Counted from the stretch's first letter, positions 41,821 through 51,279 are shown. The stretch: 51,416 nucleotides of DNA from Prolixibacteraceae bacterium (GCA_025355875.1 JANXYV010000191.1:1-51416); one strand, 5' to 3'. A program made the numbers and translations. Notes: generated by a model from the letters alone, not told the origin.

Positions 41821-42312
41821 TCAACTTGGGTTTGTCATCATATCTGAAATTGTTTTGGCTTTTTCGGCGCTTCCGGCGGATGATCCGAAATAGTAGCTAT
41901 AGATTTGGGTCAGCGTAGCACTGAGTACCCCTAAAATATAAAGGATGATTTCCTTTTTACTGTCGTCGATCAATCCTTTGGTGAAGATCAGTACATAAAA
42001 AAGTGCCAGGGTTATTACGATGGTTCCAAGCGCCATCACGTGCATTGTATTTTTGGTCCACCAGCTTGCGTTGGCTGCATTGAGTACCTGAACTTCGCGC
42101 TGACGGGCGTTGCTGATATCGCCCAGGATCATTTGCTGTTCATCGTTTGTGAGTTTTTTCATGTCCACCTGAAACTGAAGCTCCGACTTGCGCATCTCAT
42201 TATCGAGTTGCATTTTTTCTCCTTTGGTGGTAATTACATTGTCGAGCACTTTGCCTACCGAATCGACCAGTGTGCTGGCTCCTCCCGAAAAAAGATTGGA
42301 TAGGAAACTCAT
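41821..42312 (-). CDS. phage/GTA-type holin (3TM family)
   Basis: A 163-residue protein. An amphipathic, charged N-terminal half (about 1-85, FSGGASTLVDSVGKVLDN and QLDNEMRKSELQFQVDMKKLTNDEQQ) is followed by WWTKNTMHVMALGTIVITLALFYVLIF and EIILYILGVLSATLTQIYSYYFGSS membrane segments. This layout is that of the GTA holin 3TM family, which opens the inner membrane for endolysins. It lies downstream of a GH108 endolysin gene with only repeat DNA between them. No capsid, tail or integrase gene is present in the window, so this is a stand-alone or domesticated lysis pair. Confidence 0.82.
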   Translation of the reverse strand: MSFLSNLFSGGASTLVDSVGKVLDNVITTKGEKMQLDNEMRKSELQFQVDMKKLTNDEQQMILGDISNARQREVQVLNAANASWWTKNTMHVMALGTIVITLALFYVLIFTKGLIDDSKKEIILYILGVLSATLTQIYSYYFGSSAGSAEKAKTISDMMTNPS

Positions 42313-42315
42313 AGG

Positions 42316-42487
42316 AAGCCCCCTTCCTGTTCCCCCCCAAGGGGAAAGCTATGAACGCTTCGGTTAAAGCATTCGATGGTTAATGGATACTGAATATTCA
42401 TAATTGGATATTTTAAATTATTAAGCTGTTACTTCATTCAATGCATTCTTCAAGTCCTCCCCTGTGGGGAGGATTTAAGTGGAGCTT
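42316..42487. repeat. third interspersed repeat cassette, between endolysin and holin genes
   Basis: The left end AAGCCCCCTTCCTGTTCCCC starts 4 bp upstream of the holin ATG. The right end (AAGTCCTCCCC...GTGGAGCTT, 42452-42487) overlaps the endolysin stop and its last four codons. The parts match the ends of the cassettes at 3066-3391 and 4828-5115, with a shorter middle. Confidence 0.7.
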
Positions 42488-43011
42488 CCCAATGCCCGAC
42501 AAACCCATCCGTAGAAGTACTTCCGGCTGGTTGGCCTTTTTTTGACGATGTTGACATAGCGCGCAATCTTGGCAACGGTATATGCTGCAAGAAAATGCTC
42601 CGGATTGAATTCGTTGATGGCGGAAATCGAATCAGGACCGATTACCCCGTCCGTTGTGGCTCCGACCACCATTTGAGCCAGCGAAGCGCTGGTTGCAATT
42701 CCGGCATTGACACCAAAGTCGAAGATGGAATTGGCCACATCCTGATTGGAAATCTGGTCACCGTTGATTCTATCCCAAAAGTTGACCTGATAAAAATCAG
42801 AAACAGCCTGCTGAAGATCAGGGTCTTTGTCGAGATTGGCCGGAAAATCGGATTGTCGTTTCAAGATATCGACGGTTGTCCATCCATCCCATTTACTGAA
42901 GATATTCCGGGCGACCCCTTTGTAAGTTTCGCCCCCCGGATCATCCGGATCGTTGCCATAACCTCCTTCATTGGCTATGACCAACTGAAATGCTGTTGAA
43001 AAGTCTGCCAT
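42475..43011 (-). CDS. GH108 peptidoglycan muramidase (endolysin-like)
   Basis: A 178-residue protein of the Glyco_hydro_108 plus PG_binding_3 type. FQLVIANEGGYGNDPDDPGGETYKGVA (8-34) carries the catalytic Glu in NEGG. DVANSIFDFGVNAGIATSASLAQ and GVIGPDSISAINE form the C-terminal binding region. The enzyme cuts the glycan strands of peptidoglycan. There is no signal peptide, as expected for an endolysin released by a holin; the holin gene is next on the same strand. The final residues GSST are encoded by a repeat end that also holds the stop codon. Confidence 0.9.
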   Translation of the reverse strand: MADFSTAFQLVIANEGGYGNDPDDPGGETYKGVARNIFSKWDGWTTVDILKRQSDFPANLDKDPDLQQAVSDFYQVNFWDRINGDQISNQDVANSIFDFGVNAGIATSASLAQMVVGATTDGVIGPDSISAINEFNPEHFLAAYTVAKIARYVNIVKKRPTSRKYFYGWVCRALGSST

Positions 43012-43082
43012 AAGAATTGTTTTTAAGTGGATAAAATTGTTGAAGTAATATATCTAAATAAAAGACACATTTATCTTCTATT

Positions 43083-43090
43083 CAAATATA
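43083..43090 (-). promoter_or_regulatory. candidate -7 box for the lysis gene pair
   Basis: The minus strand reads TATATTTG (TAnnTTTG), 72 bp upstream of the GH108 ATG. Confidence 0.4.
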
Positions 43091-43173
43091 CACTTTTTTA
43101 AATAGAAAAGTTACGACGATTTTTTCAATTATTATCTATTTCGGAATAAAATCAGGACCATTTTGCAGAAAAA

Positions 43174-43209
43174 AAAAGACCCGTTCTGCAACTGCAAAAC
43201 GAGTCTTTT
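43174..43209 (-). terminator. rho-independent terminator after the M3 peptidase genes
   Basis: On the minus strand AAAAGACTCGTTTTGCAG pairs with CTGCAGAACGGGTCTTTT (imperfect) and runs into a long T tract. It lies about 70 bp beyond the stop of the first M3 gene. Confidence 0.8.
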
Positions 43210-43280
43210 CCTGTAAATGGGATAAAACGGTCATTTGAAAAATTTGGTGAATTACTTTTCCAATGACGGATGACTATTTC

Positions 43281-45389
43281 CTACTTCAATCCGCGGCGTT
43301 TCAAAAGAGGCTCGATAGATGGTTCCTGTCCCCGGAAATTTTTGTAGACGACCATTCCTTCGTCAGAACCCGATTTGGCAAGCAAGGTACGGAATCTGGC
43401 TGCCAATTCAGGATTGAAAATATTTCCGCTTTGTTTGAAAGCATCAAATGCATCGGCATCGAGCACCGCGGCCCAAATATAGACATAGTAACCTGCCGAA
43501 TATCCTCCGGAGAAAATATGGGTGAAATAGGTGCTGTGATATCGTGGCTGGATCTCCTTAATCAGGCCGATCTGATCCATCGAAGCCTTTTCGAAATCCA
43601 TTACATTTCCGCTGAAAGGCTTGGTGTGCCAGTCCATATCGAGCAAGGAAGCTGCCAGGTATTCTACGGTTTCGAAACCCTGATTGAATTGTGCACTTTT
43701 TTCAAGTTTAGTGATCAATGCTTCAGGAATAACCTCACCTGTTTGATAATTTTTGGCGTAATGGCGGAGGACTTCCGGTTCTGAGGCCCAGTTTTCCATG
43801 ACTTGCGAAGGAAGTTCGACGAAATCATTTGGAACCACTCCGGCAATGCGCCTATACGGGCCATCAGTGAATAAGCCGTGCAAGGCATGTCCTGACTCGT
43901 GAAAGAGGGTGGTCACTTCGTCGAAACTGAGCAAGGCAGGGACATTTCCGGCTGGCCGGGTAAAATTACAAACGATGGAAACCACCGGAGTGATCATTTG
44001 TCCGTTCTGATACATCTGATCGCGGAAACTGGTACACCAGGCACCATTGCTTTTACCGCTTCGCGGATGAAAATCGTAATACAAAACACCAATGTGTTTC
44101 CCATTGGCTTCCTGAACTTCATATGCGGTCGTTTCATCATTATATACCGGAATATCGGTGCGTTTGATAAATTTAATTCCGTACAGTTTGTTCGCTACGT
44201 AGAACACTCCATCAAGTACATTTTCAAGCTTGAAATATGGTTTCAATTGCGATTCGTCGAGGTCGTATTTGGCTTTGCGCACCTTTTCGGCGTAGTACCA
44301 CCAGTCCCATGACTCAAGTTTGAATTTGCCGCCTTCCTTGTCAATCAGGATTTGCATATCATCCCTTTCTTTTTTAGCACGGTCAAGGGCTGGCGTCCAA
44401 AGTTTCATCAGTAAATCGTGCACCTTTTCCGGAGTTTTGGCCATGTTAACATCAACCACATACGAGGCATGGTTAGCGAAGCCCAATAATTTTGCCCGGT
44501 GGTCGCGAAGTTTTACCAGTTTACCAATCACCTCTTTGTTATCGTTGGCATTTCCGTTATTTCCGCGATTCAGATAGGCTTTATAAAATTTTTCGCGGAG
44601 CGCACGGTTTTCGGCATACTGAAGGAACGGTACCATGCTGGGCGTTTTTAACGTGAACTCCCATTTTCCGGTAAGTTTATCGTTTTTTGCAGTTTCAGCT
44701 GCTCCGGCAATCACATCGGCAGGAAGCCCTTTGAGGTCGGCTTCGTTATCAATTATGAGTTTGAAGTTTTTATTGGATTCGGCCAGCACATTTTCTCCGA
44801 ATTTCAATTCAAGCATCGCCAGTTCGTCGTTCAGTTTTCGCAGTTCAGCCTGTTTGTCCTCCGATAAATTAGCTCCGTTTCGTTCAAAATCGAGATAATA
44901 TTTTTCAACAGTCCGCATTTGATCCGCATTCAGGTTCAGCTCCTTGCGACGGTCATAAACCGATTTTACCCGTTTGAAAAGTTCCTTGTTCAGAGCAATG
45001 TTGTCGCGGTGGGCCGAAATTTTAGGAGTAATTTCACGGGCTACAGCCTGCATTTCATCGTTGGTATTGGCCGAGTTCAGGTTGAAAAAGGTCAGCGATG
45101 TTTTGGTCAGCATAATGCCGCTCTGATCGAACGCATTGATCGTATTCTCGAAATTGGATTCCTCTTTATTGTCGGTGATTACTTTAATCTCAGCAAGTTG
45201 ATCGGCAATTCCTGCATTAATCGCCGGAAGAAAGTGTTCCAGTTTAATTTCGCTGAATGGCGGAACCTGAAATGGCGTTTTAAACTCTGAGAAAAACGGA
45301 TTGTTCATGTCTCTTTTTGTTTCTTTTTTTGAATTGCACGAACTGAAAATCAGCGCAAGTGCAATCATTGAGAGTTGGATTTTTTTCAT
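43281..45389 (-). CDS. M3 family metallopeptidase (Dcp/oligopeptidase A type), lipoprotein, copy 1
   Basis: A 702-residue lipoprotein (lipobox IFSSC, Cys18). The zinc motif is LFHESGHALHGLF with His497, Glu498 and His501. The downstream block GFETVEYLAASLLDMDWH supplies the third metal region, and YYVYIWAAVLDADAFDAF and the C-terminal GSDEGMVVYKNF are typical of peptidyl-dipeptidase Dcp/thimet-like enzymes. It degrades short peptides, probably in the periplasm. It lies 62 bp downstream of a close paralogue on the same strand and ends at a strong terminator. Confidence 0.93.
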   Translation of the reverse strand: MKKIQLSMIALALIFSSCNSKKETKRDMNNPFFSEFKTPFQVPPFSEIKLEHFLPAINAGIADQLAEIKVITDNKEESNFENTINAFDQSGIMLTKTSLTFFNLNSANTNDEMQAVAREITPKISAHRDNIALNKELFKRVKSVYDRRKELNLNADQMRTVEKYYLDFERNGANLSEDKQAELRKLNDELAMLELKFGENVLAESNKNFKLIIDNEADLKGLPADVIAGAAETAKNDKLTGKWEFTLKTPSMVPFLQYAENRALREKFYKAYLNRGNNGNANDNKEVIGKLVKLRDHRAKLLGFANHASYVVDVNMAKTPEKVHDLLMKLWTPALDRAKKERDDMQILIDKEGGKFKLESWDWWYYAEKVRKAKYDLDESQLKPYFKLENVLDGVFYVANKLYGIKFIKRTDIPVYNDETTAYEVQEANGKHIGVLYYDFHPRSGKSNGAWCTSFRDQMYQNGQMITPVVSIVCNFTRPAGNVPALLSFDEVTTLFHESGHALHGLFTDGPYRRIAGVVPNDFVELPSQVMENWASEPEVLRHYAKNYQTGEVIPEALITKLEKSAQFNQGFETVEYLAASLLDMDWHTKPFSGNVMDFEKASMDQIGLIKEIQPRYHSTYFTHIFSGGYSAGYYVYIWAAVLDADAFDAFKQSGNIFNPELAARFRTLLAKSGSDEGMVVYKNFRGQEPSIEPLLKRRGLK
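43306..43439. repeat. 134-bp tract identical to 45477-45610
   Basis: The 3' ends of the two M3 genes share 134 bp without a mismatch by eye, far above their similarity elsewhere. It encodes most of the last 45 residues. Confidence 0.9.
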
Positions 45390-45451
45390 CTTATAAGGTT
45401 TTAAATTGGATTTTGTTCAGTATTAATCTGATCTAAAAAGAAGATCTGCAT

Positions 45452-47557
45452 CTACTTTAAACCCCTTCTCCTTAGCAGAGGCTCGATAGATGGTTCCTGT
45501 CCCCGGAAATTTTTGTAGACGACCATTCCTTCGTCAGAACCCGATTTGGCAAGCAAGGTACGGAATCTGGCTGCCAATTCAGGATTGAAAATATTTCCGC
45601 TTTGTTTGAAGGCATCGAAAGCATCGGCATCGAGCACTGCAGCCCAAATGTACACGTAGTAACCTGCCGAGTATCCTCCGGAGAAAATATGGCTGAAATA
45701 AGAGCTGCGATACCGGGGTTCAATTTCATTGATCAAGCCAATTTTATCCATGGATGTTTTTTCAAAAGCTTCCACATTTCCGTCGAAGGTTTTGGAATGC
45801 CAGTCCATATCGAGGAAGGAAGCGGCCAGGTATTCCACGGTTTCGAATCCCTGGTTGAATTGCGCGCTTTTTTCCAGTTTGGCAATCAAGGCATCCGGAA
45901 TGACTTTGCCGGTCTGGTAATGTTTGGCGTAAACACGAAGAACTTCAGGCTCCGAAGCCCAGTTTTCCATGATTTGTGATGGCAGTTCAACGAAGTCGCG
46001 GGGAACACTTCTCGACGTACGTCGGTATGGTCCGTCGGTAAACAAGGAATGAAATGCGTGCCCCGATTCGTGGAAAAGTGTTTTTACTTCATCAAAGCTT
46101 AGCAGGGCAGGGGCACCGCCCGAAGGACGGGTGAAATTACAGACAATTGAAACCACTGGCGTGATTTTCTTTCCGTCTTTGTAGGCCTGAGTGCGGAAAC
46201 TGTTGCACCAGGCGCCGGCATTCTTGCCAGACCGCGGGTGAAAATCCATGTAAAAAACACCGATGTGTCTGCCGTCTGCTTCCTGAACCTCATACGTCCT
46301 GACTTCTTCATTATAAACCGGAAGGTCGGTTCGCCGGATAAATTTAATTCCATACAATTTGTTGGCCACATAAATCATTCCGTCAACCACATTGTCGAGT
46401 TTGAAGTATGGTTTCAATTGAGCTTCGTCAAGGTCGTATTTGGCTTTGCGCACTTTTTCGGCATAGAACCACCAGTCCCACATTTCAAGTTTGAATTTTC
46501 CGCCTTCGGCGTTGATCAGAGCCTGCATGTCGTCGCGTTCCTTTTTGGCCCGTTCGATGGCAGGATTCCAGAGTTTCATCAGGAAGTTGTCAATGTTTTC
46601 GGGAGTTTTGGCCATGTTAATATCCACTGTATACGCGGCATGATTGGCAAAACCCAGCAATTTGGCACGCTGGTCGCGAAGCGTCACCATTTTGGCAATG
46701 ATTTCCTTATTGTCGTTCGTGTTGTTATTGTTGCCGCGGCTGATGTATCCACGGTAGATTTTTTCGCGAAGCGAGCGGTTTTCAGCATATTGCAGAAATG
46801 GGATCATGCTAGGTTTTTGCAAAGTGAAAACCCATTTACCCTCCATTTTATCCTTTTTTGCCTGGTCGGCTGCTGCAGTAATAACATCCTCTGGCAGACC
46901 TTTCAAATCAGCTTTCTGATCGATGACCAGCCTGAAGGTTTTATTCGTTTCGGCTAGAATATTTTCGCCAAATTTGAGACTCAGCATCGAAAGTTCTTCG
47001 TTCAGTTTACGAAGTTCGGCCTGTTTTTCATCAGGAAGATTGGCTCCATTGCGTTCAAAATCCTGGTAATATTTTTCGACGGCGCGCAGTTGTTCATGAT
47101 TCAAATTCAGATTGTTACGTTTGTCGTAAACCGTTTTTACACGTTTGAACAGTTCTTTGTTCAGGTTGATATTATCGCGATGGGCCGACATTTTTGGTGT
47201 GATCTCGCGGGCCAGAGCCTGCATTTGGTCGTTGGTATTGGCCGAATTCAGGTTGGAAAAGATGGATGCTTTGTTCAGCAATTCACCCGATTGATCAAAA
47301 GCCAGAATGGTGTTTTCGAAAGTGGGTTCTTCCTTATTGTCGGTAATTGATTTTATTTCAGTTTGTTGTTCTGAAATTCCGGCTTCAATGGCGGGTAAAA
47401 AATGTTCGAGTTTGATTTCGTTAAAAGGCGGGACCTGAAAGGGAGTTTTATATTCGTTAAAGAATGGATTGCTCATGTCTTTGTTTTGTCCTGATGTTGA
47501 GTTGCATACACTGATGAATAGCATTATGGCAACGATGGATATTCCAATTTTCTTCAT
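45452..47557 (-). CDS. M3 family metallopeptidase, tandem copy 2
   Basis: A 701-residue paralogue of the neighbour at 43281-45389, with the same architecture (LFHESGHAFHSLF, zinc ligands at about 496 and 500) and a one-residue deletion near position 100. The N-terminal signal MKKIGISIVAIMLFISVCNS ends in a weak lipobox (ISVC), so lipid anchoring is less sure. The middle differs in many conservative substitutions, while the final 45 residues are almost identical at DNA level. It is upstream in the operon (62-bp gap). Duplication may have split substrate preference or increased dosage. Confidence 0.93.
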   Translation of the reverse strand: MKKIGISIVAIMLFISVCNSTSGQNKDMSNPFFNEYKTPFQVPPFNEIKLEHFLPAIEAGISEQQTEIKSITDNKEEPTFENTILAFDQSGELLNKASIFSNLNSANTNDQMQALAREITPKMSAHRDNINLNKELFKRVKTVYDKRNNLNLNHEQLRAVEKYYQDFERNGANLPDEKQAELRKLNEELSMLSLKFGENILAETNKTFRLVIDQKADLKGLPEDVITAAADQAKKDKMEGKWVFTLQKPSMIPFLQYAENRSLREKIYRGYISRGNNNNTNDNKEIIAKMVTLRDQRAKLLGFANHAAYTVDINMAKTPENIDNFLMKLWNPAIERAKKERDDMQALINAEGGKFKLEMWDWWFYAEKVRKAKYDLDEAQLKPYFKLDNVVDGMIYVANKLYGIKFIRRTDLPVYNEEVRTYEVQEADGRHIGVFYMDFHPRSGKNAGAWCNSFRTQAYKDGKKITPVVSIVCNFTRPSGGAPALLSFDEVKTLFHESGHAFHSLFTDGPYRRTSRSVPRDFVELPSQIMENWASEPEVLRVYAKHYQTGKVIPDALIAKLEKSAQFNQGFETVEYLAASFLDMDWHSKTFDGNVEAFEKTSMDKIGLINEIEPRYRSSYFSHIFSGGYSAGYYVYIWAAVLDADAFDAFKQSGNIFNPELAARFRTLLAKSGSDEGMVVYKNFRGQEPSIEPLLRRRGLK
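45477..45610. repeat. 134-bp tract identical to 43306-43439
   Basis: Partner of the tract in the first M3 gene. Identity stops abruptly at an A/G difference (43440 versus 45611) and at the last few codons, as after gene conversion. Confidence 0.9.
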
Positions 47558-47742
47558 TCGGAAAAGCTTAGGTTAATTTTTGGCCGGAAATATAGAGATA
47601 AAGGCTTATTTCAAAGGTGATAAAAGTCGTAAAAACTTTTAGAGTGGATTATTTTATTCAGTGAAACAAGGATTCTGAAGGGTGAAAGGGCTGATATTTG
47701 AGCAAATTCCAAATCAACTTCCTGGTGTGTTTGATCTGTTCG

Positions 47743-48489
47743 TTACCGTTTTTTCCAATCGAAAATGGCTTGCTTATAGCCAATGTAGCCGTGGTGGGCG
47801 GTGAAAATATATTCAGCTTCAGGAATTTGTGTAATTTTCTCCATCGAACGAATGGCCGTTTGGGTATCCATATTGAAAAACTCGTTAAATCTTTCGATTT
47901 TGCCCGATTTCAGACTGAATGCGTCACCAGTAAAAAGGTATTTATCGTTGATCAGGTAACACATGGAGCCCGGAGTATGTCCCGGGGTTAAAAAACCTTC
48001 AATTTTAAAGTTGCCGATTTTGAATACCTGTTGGTCATCGATGGTTGAATATTCCCTGGCGCTAAGGTGATTCCCGAAGATGAAAAATCTGGATTTACTG
48101 CCATCTATCAGTTGCACCTCAGGTCTGGAAAGATAAATTTTGGCATTGTTAAATGCACTGATTGCGGCAACGTGGTCAGCATCCGAATGTGTCAGTAAAA
48201 CCGCAAGAATCCGGTCAGGATCAATATTTATTTTTTTTAGTTCTTTGAGTATCGTAGAGGCATCATTCCCGGCATCTATGGCGATGTATTGTGTACTATC
48301 TTTCAAAAGGTACATATTTACAAATGAATCATTCATGGAGAAGATATTGGAAATCACTTCCTTTGTTTCCAACGGTGACATATTATTCATCTCCGACCTG
48401 GCTTTGAAAAGATAAATTCCGAAAAAAAGTATCATTCCGGCAAGGATTATCCCGATTGACCATAAAATCCGTTTTAGTATCCGTTTCAT
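47743..48489 (-). CDS. membrane-anchored MBL-fold metallo-hydrolase
   Basis: A 248-residue protein with an N-terminal membrane segment (about 9-28, ILWSIGIILAGMILFFGIYLF) and a metallo-beta-lactamase fold facing the periplasm. Metal motifs are LLTHSDADHVAAI (101-106 HSDADH, where the classic form is HxHxDH), GFLTPGHTPGSMCYLI, LFTGDAF and FTAHHGY near the end. Asp in place of the second His is also seen in other MBL hydrolases and may change metal binding. Substrate unknown. It is a single gene, convergent with nothing, and precedes the divergent pheT. Confidence 0.85.
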   Translation of the reverse strand: MKRILKRILWSIGIILAGMILFFGIYLFKARSEMNNMSPLETKEVISNIFSMNDSFVNMYLLKDSTQYIAIDAGNDASTILKELKKINIDPDRILAVLLTHSDADHVAAISAFNNAKIYLSRPEVQLIDGSKSRFFIFGNHLSAREYSTIDDQQVFKIGNFKIEGFLTPGHTPGSMCYLINDKYLFTGDAFSLKSGKIERFNEFFNMDTQTAIRSMEKITQIPEAEYIFTAHHGYIGYKQAIFDWKKR

Positions 48490-48679
48490 CTGAGCTAGCT
48501 TTATTGAAATGATTGTAAAGGTTATATCTTAATCTGATTTATATGGTTATCGTTCCGGGTTTCAGATTTCGGTTTCGAAAATGACAATTATCAGAGTCTT
48601 TAGTATGCGATTTTGAAAAAGCAACGAGCTAATTTAGCGAAATCGACTCATATTTCTTCCCATCCCCTTAAATTTTATT

Positions 48680-48687
48680 TACTTTTG
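48680..48687 (+). promoter_or_regulatory. candidate -7 box of pheT
   Basis: TACTTTTG matches TAnnTTTG exactly, with transcription predicted near 48694, 30 nt before the ATG. No clear -33 TTG was seen. The gap 48490-48723 holds no other recognised signal. Confidence 0.5.
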
Positions 48688-48723
48688 CCGAACCTTGAAT
48701 TACAGTAGAAAAAGCATTTTATT

Positions 48724-51174
48724 ATGAACATATCTTACCGCTGGTTAAAAGAATATATCGATCTCGAATCTACTCCGAATGAAGTTGCTGCTTTTCTGAC
48801 TCAGATTGGATTGGAAGTAGGAAGCATGGAAGAAGTGGAAACCATCAAAGGCGGATTGCGTGGCCTGTTGATTGGTGAGGTTTTGACCTGTGAAAAACAT
48901 CCTGATTCTGATCACCTGAGTAAAACTACCGTCAATGTGGGGAATGGCGAAGTATTGCCTATTGTTTGCGGTGCGCCGAATGTGGCTGCCGGACAAAAAG
49001 TAGTAGTCGCCGTGGTAGGCACCACGTTGTTTGACGGCGACAACGAATTTAAAATCAAAAAATCAAAAATCAGAGGCGAAGCTTCGGAAGGAATGATCTG
49101 TGCCGAAGACGAAATAGGTCTGGGTACCAGTCACGATGGAATCATGATCCTCAATCCGGCAGCAATTCCGGGAACTCCGGCCAGTCAGTATTTCAATATT
49201 GAATCCGATTTCGTACTTGAAGTTGATTTGACACCCAACCGGATCGACAGCGCATCTCATATTGGCATCGCCCGCGATCTGGCGGCCTATATCCAGCAAA
49301 AACATCCGATCAGTTATCACCGCCCTTCAGTGGAGGCTTTTCATGTGGATAATCATTCGCTCGAAATTCCGGTGGAGGTTCTGAATCCGGATGCTTGTCC
49401 GCGGTATTCCGGAGTGACTATTTCGAATGTGACTGTGAAGGAATCTCCGGATTGGCTCAAAAACAAGCTGAAACTCATTGGCCTAAAGCCAATCAATAAT
49501 ATTGTTGACGTGACTAACTTTGTGTTGTTCGAAACCGGACAACCATTGCATGCTTTCGATGCTGCTGAAATAAAAGGCGGCAAAGTGGTGGTTCGGACGG
49601 CAGAGGCAGGTTCGAAATTTGTTACCCTGGATGGTAATGAGCGCGAAATGAATCCTGATGATCTGATGATTTGCAACGCCGAATCGGGGATGTGTATTGC
49701 AGGTGTTTTTGGAGGCTTGCATTCCGGAGTAAAAGATACCACCACCACCATTTTTCTCGAAAGTGCATGGTTCGACTCGGTTTATATCCGCAAGACGGCC
49801 CGTCGCCACCTATTAAGTACCGATGCTTCATTCCGTTTCGAACGGGGAACCGACCCAAATGGAACGATTTATGCATTGAAACGTGCGGCTTTACTGATAA
49901 AGGAAGTCGCCGGTGGCGAAATTTCTTCTGAAATTGTTGACATTTACCCGAATCCGGTGGTCGATTTTGAGGTGGATGTGACTTTTGCCAACATCAAACG
50001 ACTGATTGGGGTGGATTTAGGGAAAGAAAAAATCAAACAGATTTTAAATTCGCTTGAAATCCGGATCTGCCATGAAACGGAAACCGGTCTTTCACTTAGG
50101 GTTCCGCCATATCGTGTCGATGTCAAACGCGAAGTGGATATCATTGAGGAAATCCTGCGCATTTACGGTTATAATAATATTGAACTGCCTACCAATGTCA
50201 ATTCATCACTGCAATATTCGGTGAAGCCAAATCCCACCAAATTACGCAACCTGATTGCTGAAATGCTTACTGCACAAGGGTTCAACGAAATATGGTCGAA
50301 TTCGCTAACCAAATCATCCTATTACGAAAACAATACGGTTCATCCGGCTGAAAGCACCGTAAAACTATTCAATCCGCTGAGCAGCGACCTGGGCAGCATG
50401 CGCCAAACCCTGCTTTATGGCGGATTGGAATCCATCGCTCACAATGCCAACCGGAAAAATCCGGATTTGCGATTGTATGAATTTGGGAACTGCTATTTCT
50501 TTAATGGAAGCCGTCTCAAGGAAAATCCAATCCGGAACTATCGTGAAGAAGAGCATTTGGCTCTCTTTGTGACTGGCGAAAAGGAAGCAGCCAACTGGGC
50601 GAATCCAGCCGGCAAGACTACTTTCTTTCTCCTGAAAACCTATGCCGAAAGCATCCTGAAACGGATGGGATTTTCAATTCTCAACCTGAAAACGGAAGGT
50701 TTTTCAAACGAACTGATCAGCGAAGGAATTCAGTATTTCATCAACGGAAAAAAAATAGTTGAATTCGGCGTGGTTTCAGGGAAAACATTGAAAGCGTTTA
50801 GCCTCGATAATCCGGTTTATTTTGCTGATTTCTTTATGGATGTACTTTTTGTCGAGCTTAAAAACAACAAGGTTTTGTTTGCCGAACTGCCCAAATATCC
50901 TGAAGTCCGCCGCGATCTGGCATTGCTGCTCGATAAAACCGTTCAATTCAACCAGCTGCGCGATCTGGCTTTCCGTTCAGAAAGAAAACTTCTTCAATCG
51001 GTTGATTTGTTCGATGTTTACGAAGGGAAAGGCGTTCCGGAAGGCAAAAAATCGTATGCCATCAGCTATATTCTGCGCGATGACGAAAAAACGCTGAACG
51101 ACAAGCAGATCGAAAAAATCATGGAAAGACTGGTTTCCGCCTATCAACGTGAATTAGGTGCGCAGTTGAGATAG
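48724..51174 (+). CDS. pheT: phenylalanine--tRNA ligase beta subunit
   Basis: A full-length 816-residue beta subunit of the cytoplasmic alpha2-beta2 enzyme that charges tRNA-Phe. It starts MNISYRWLKEYIDL. The tRNA-binding OB fold lies at about 42-150 (LLIGEVLTCEKHPDSDHLSKTTVNVG), followed by the B3/B4 editing region (about 215-390, NIVDVTNFVLFETGQPLHAFDA), B5 (about 410-480) and the catalytic-like core. The FDX-ACB anticodon-binding domain ends it (about 720-815, AELPKYPEVRRDLALLLDKTV). pheS is not adjacent in this window, which is common in Bacteroidota. Housekeeping gene, useful as a phylogenetic marker. Confidence 0.98.
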   Translation: MNISYRWLKEYIDLESTPNEVAAFLTQIGLEVGSMEEVETIKGGLRGLLIGEVLTCEKHPDSDHLSKTTVNVGNGEVLPIVCGAPNVAAGQKVVVAVVGTTLFDGDNEFKIKKSKIRGEASEGMICAEDEIGLGTSHDGIMILNPAAIPGTPASQYFNIESDFVLEVDLTPNRIDSASHIGIARDLAAYIQQKHPISYHRPSVEAFHVDNHSLEIPVEVLNPDACPRYSGVTISNVTVKESPDWLKNKLKLIGLKPINNIVDVTNFVLFETGQPLHAFDAAEIKGGKVVVRTAEAGSKFVTLDGNEREMNPDDLMICNAESGMCIAGVFGGLHSGVKDTTTTIFLESAWFDSVYIRKTARRHLLSTDASFRFERGTDPNGTIYALKRAALLIKEVAGGEISSEIVDIYPNPVVDFEVDVTFANIKRLIGVDLGKEKIKQILNSLEIRICHETETGLSLRVPPYRVDVKREVDIIEEILRIYGYNNIELPTNVNSSLQYSVKPNPTKLRNLIAEMLTAQGFNEIWSNSLTKSSYYENNTVHPAESTVKLFNPLSSDLGSMRQTLLYGGLESIAHNANRKNPDLRLYEFGNCYFFNGSRLKENPIRNYREEEHLALFVTGEKEAANWANPAGKTTFFLLKTYAESILKRMGFSILNLKTEGFSNELISEGIQYFINGKKIVEFGVVSGKTLKAFSLDNPVYFADFFMDVLFVELKNNKVLFAELPKYPEVRRDLALLLDKTVQFNQLRDLAFRSERKLLQSVDLFDVYEGKGVPEGKKSYAISYILRDDEKTLNDKQIEKIMERLVSAYQRELGAQLR

Positions 51175-51279
51175 AATCAGGATGGGAATTCACGACAAAA
51201 GATGTTCGTCTTCGGTTGTCATTTGCTTCGTGTGATTTATTGTCATTAGTTTCACGTCATTATGGTTTCATGGATAGTC

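Noticed and set aside
43281-47557. Assembly artefact creating two M3 genes
   Set aside because: Outside the 134-bp tract the genes differ throughout in sequence and by a one-residue indel, so both are real.
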